From: Tragulus kanchil
Taxonomy: Eukaryota > Chordata > Mammalia > Artiodactyla > Tragulidae
Direction: 5' to 3'
Assembly (NCBI GenBank): GCA_022376925.1
Contig: JAIOJX010000031.1
Span: 134,186,854 to 134,250,853 of the forward strand
DNA length: 64,000 bases
Positions within the stretch are counted from its first letter, which is position 1, and every line of letters begins with the position of its first letter. Shown piece after piece: positions 63,125-64,000 of this stretch. The position numbers and the translations under genes were made by a program. Below the pieces are notes generated by a model. The model did not search any database. It was not told the DNA's origin and saw only the letters and a list, made by a program, of their open reading frames with translations.

Positions 63125-63346
63125 AAAAATTTTTGCCTGGTTTTCTTTGCTGTATGGGCCTTCTCTCTGGTTGTGGTGAGCAGGGGTTACTCTCTAGTTG
63201 CAGTGTGTGATCTTCTCATTGCAATGGTTTCTCTGGTTGCAGAACACAGGCTCTAGGGTGCATGGGCTTGGGAGGTGCAGATTACTGAGCTGGTATCTCC
63301 AGCATTGGCGGGCAGATTCTTTATCACTGAGCCACCAGGGAAGCCC
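63125..63346 (-). mobile_element. Long tRNA-derived SINE, minus strand
   Basis: 'GGTTGTGGTGAGCAGGGGTT', 'GATCTTCTCATTGCAATGGT' and 'GAGCCACCAGGGAAGCCCTT' mark it. The 63350-63660 stretch is unique with nothing recognised. Confidence 0.8.
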
Positions 63347-63667
63347 TTCTTTTCATGTTATGGTTCTCTTCAACTCTGAGGGGAATAGGGCTGGGACCAG
63401 AAAGAGAATAAAGTTTTGGATTGAGGAGTGGTTCATAAACTCGGTGGGGGAACTTGGTTTTAGGGGGACTTGGTTTCATTGTTCTGATCACTGAGCCCCT
63501 TAACTTCTCACATCACACACATCAATAATAATAAGTTTCCCTGTCTTATAGAGGAATGGAAGACAAAGTGGTGTGCATCTTGTGTGAAATCAAACAAGTC
63601 TCATGTCACAGTGCCAGATTTGAACCAGAAGAGCTGGTTGATTTTACTTTAAGAAATCAGCATTCTT

Positions 63668-63795
63668 GGGATCTCCCTGGCAGTCCAGTGGTTAAGACTG
63701 CCTTTCCAATGCCGAGGGCATGGGTTTGATCCTTGATCAGGAAACTAAGATCCCACATGTCATGCTGCATGGCCAGAATATTAAACAAACAAAAA
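63668..63795 (+). mobile_element. CHR-type SINE
   Basis: 'GGGATCTCCCTGGCAGTCCA', 'GATCAGGAAACTAAGATCCC' and 'GCATGGCCAGAATATTAAAC' mark it. 'CAGCATTCTT' occurs on both sides (63658- and 63799-), its target duplication. Confidence 0.88.
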
Positions 63796-63872
63796 ATCCA
63801 GCATTCTTATCCATTCAGCTAATACCATTTAAGCAGCTCCTGTGTGCCAGGCTTTCTGCTGGAGGCTTTTGC

Positions 63873-63875
<3 letters not shown>

Positions 63876-63914
<39 letters not shown>
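63876..63914. repeat. (GT)n microsatellite
   Basis: About 19 GT units immediately before a reverse Bov-A2 element, the usual place for such repeats. Confidence 0.95.
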
Positions 63915-63915
<1 letters not shown>

Positions 63916-64000
63916 GATCACTCAGTCCTGTCTGGCTCTTTGTGACACCATGGACTGTAGTTCACCAGGCTCCTCTATCCATGGAATTCTCCAGGCAAGA
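63915..64000 (-). mobile_element. Bov-A2 SINE, minus strand, running out of the window
   Basis: 'GATCACTCAGTCCTGTCTGG', 'TTGTGACACCATGGACTGTA' and 'ATGGAATTCTCCAGGCAAGA' are reverse Bov-A text; the rest lies beyond the window. Confidence 0.88.

Noticed and set aside
1..64000. A new defence or metabolic gene system of microbial type
   Set aside because: Base composition, introns and ruminant SINEs throughout show host nuclear DNA; no bacterial or phage gene is seen.

Overview
The window is mammalian nuclear DNA from a pecoran ruminant (cattle, sheep, deer, giraffe or musk-deer relatives). The evidence is the dense load of Bov-tA and Bov-A2 SINEs, 3' fragments of the RTE element BovB, and a CHR-type tRNA SINE. 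Genes have introns with GT-AG sites. The species cannot be fixed from the sequence alone.

Three gene-like components stand out. (1) Plus strand, 9583-17799: a complete multi-exon gene for a 607-residue cationic amino acid transporter of the CAT/SLC7A family, closest to CAT-3 (SLC7A3). It has 11 coding exons and a poly(A) signal at 18133. Its frame is open only if the repeated exons are counted once. Residues expected to hold substrate are changed (GVRRMLSAG in TM1; Gln108 where CAT proteins have Glu). (2) Blocks paralogous to the 5' end of this gene lie at about 520-2430 and 52300-62000. They imply a tandem cluster: the left block has lost its coding part, and the right one probably belongs to a gene that continues beyond the window. 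(3) Minus strand, 32408 down to 22300: a three-exon paired-like homeobox pseudogene that I recognise as DPRX, broken by stops and a frameshift and filled with later insertions.

The rest is mostly mobile DNA. There are LTRs of several endogenous retroviruses, two of them solo LTRs inside SINEs with clean 4-bp target duplications. A decayed minus-strand class I (gammaretrovirus-like) provirus lies at 44815-52289. Also present are L1 and BovB fragments, a Tigger DNA transposon, MER5A, a 5S rRNA pseudogene, and a CpG-rich, apparently young tRNA SINE subfamily.

The strangest property is structural. Eighteen separate head-to-tail duplications, each with different content but nearly the same unit size (965-1147 bp), occur every 2-6 kb. 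They cut through repeats, exons and proviral DNA alike, and most are joined by a few bases to about 30 bases of unrelated or error-like filler. Collapsing them restores a normal CAT gene, intact SINEs and intact solo LTRs, and shortens the locus to about 44 kb. The best explanation is systematic unmerged contig overlap or gap filling in the assembly, not biology. Most of the 'duplicated exons' here should therefore not be believed until reads are checked.
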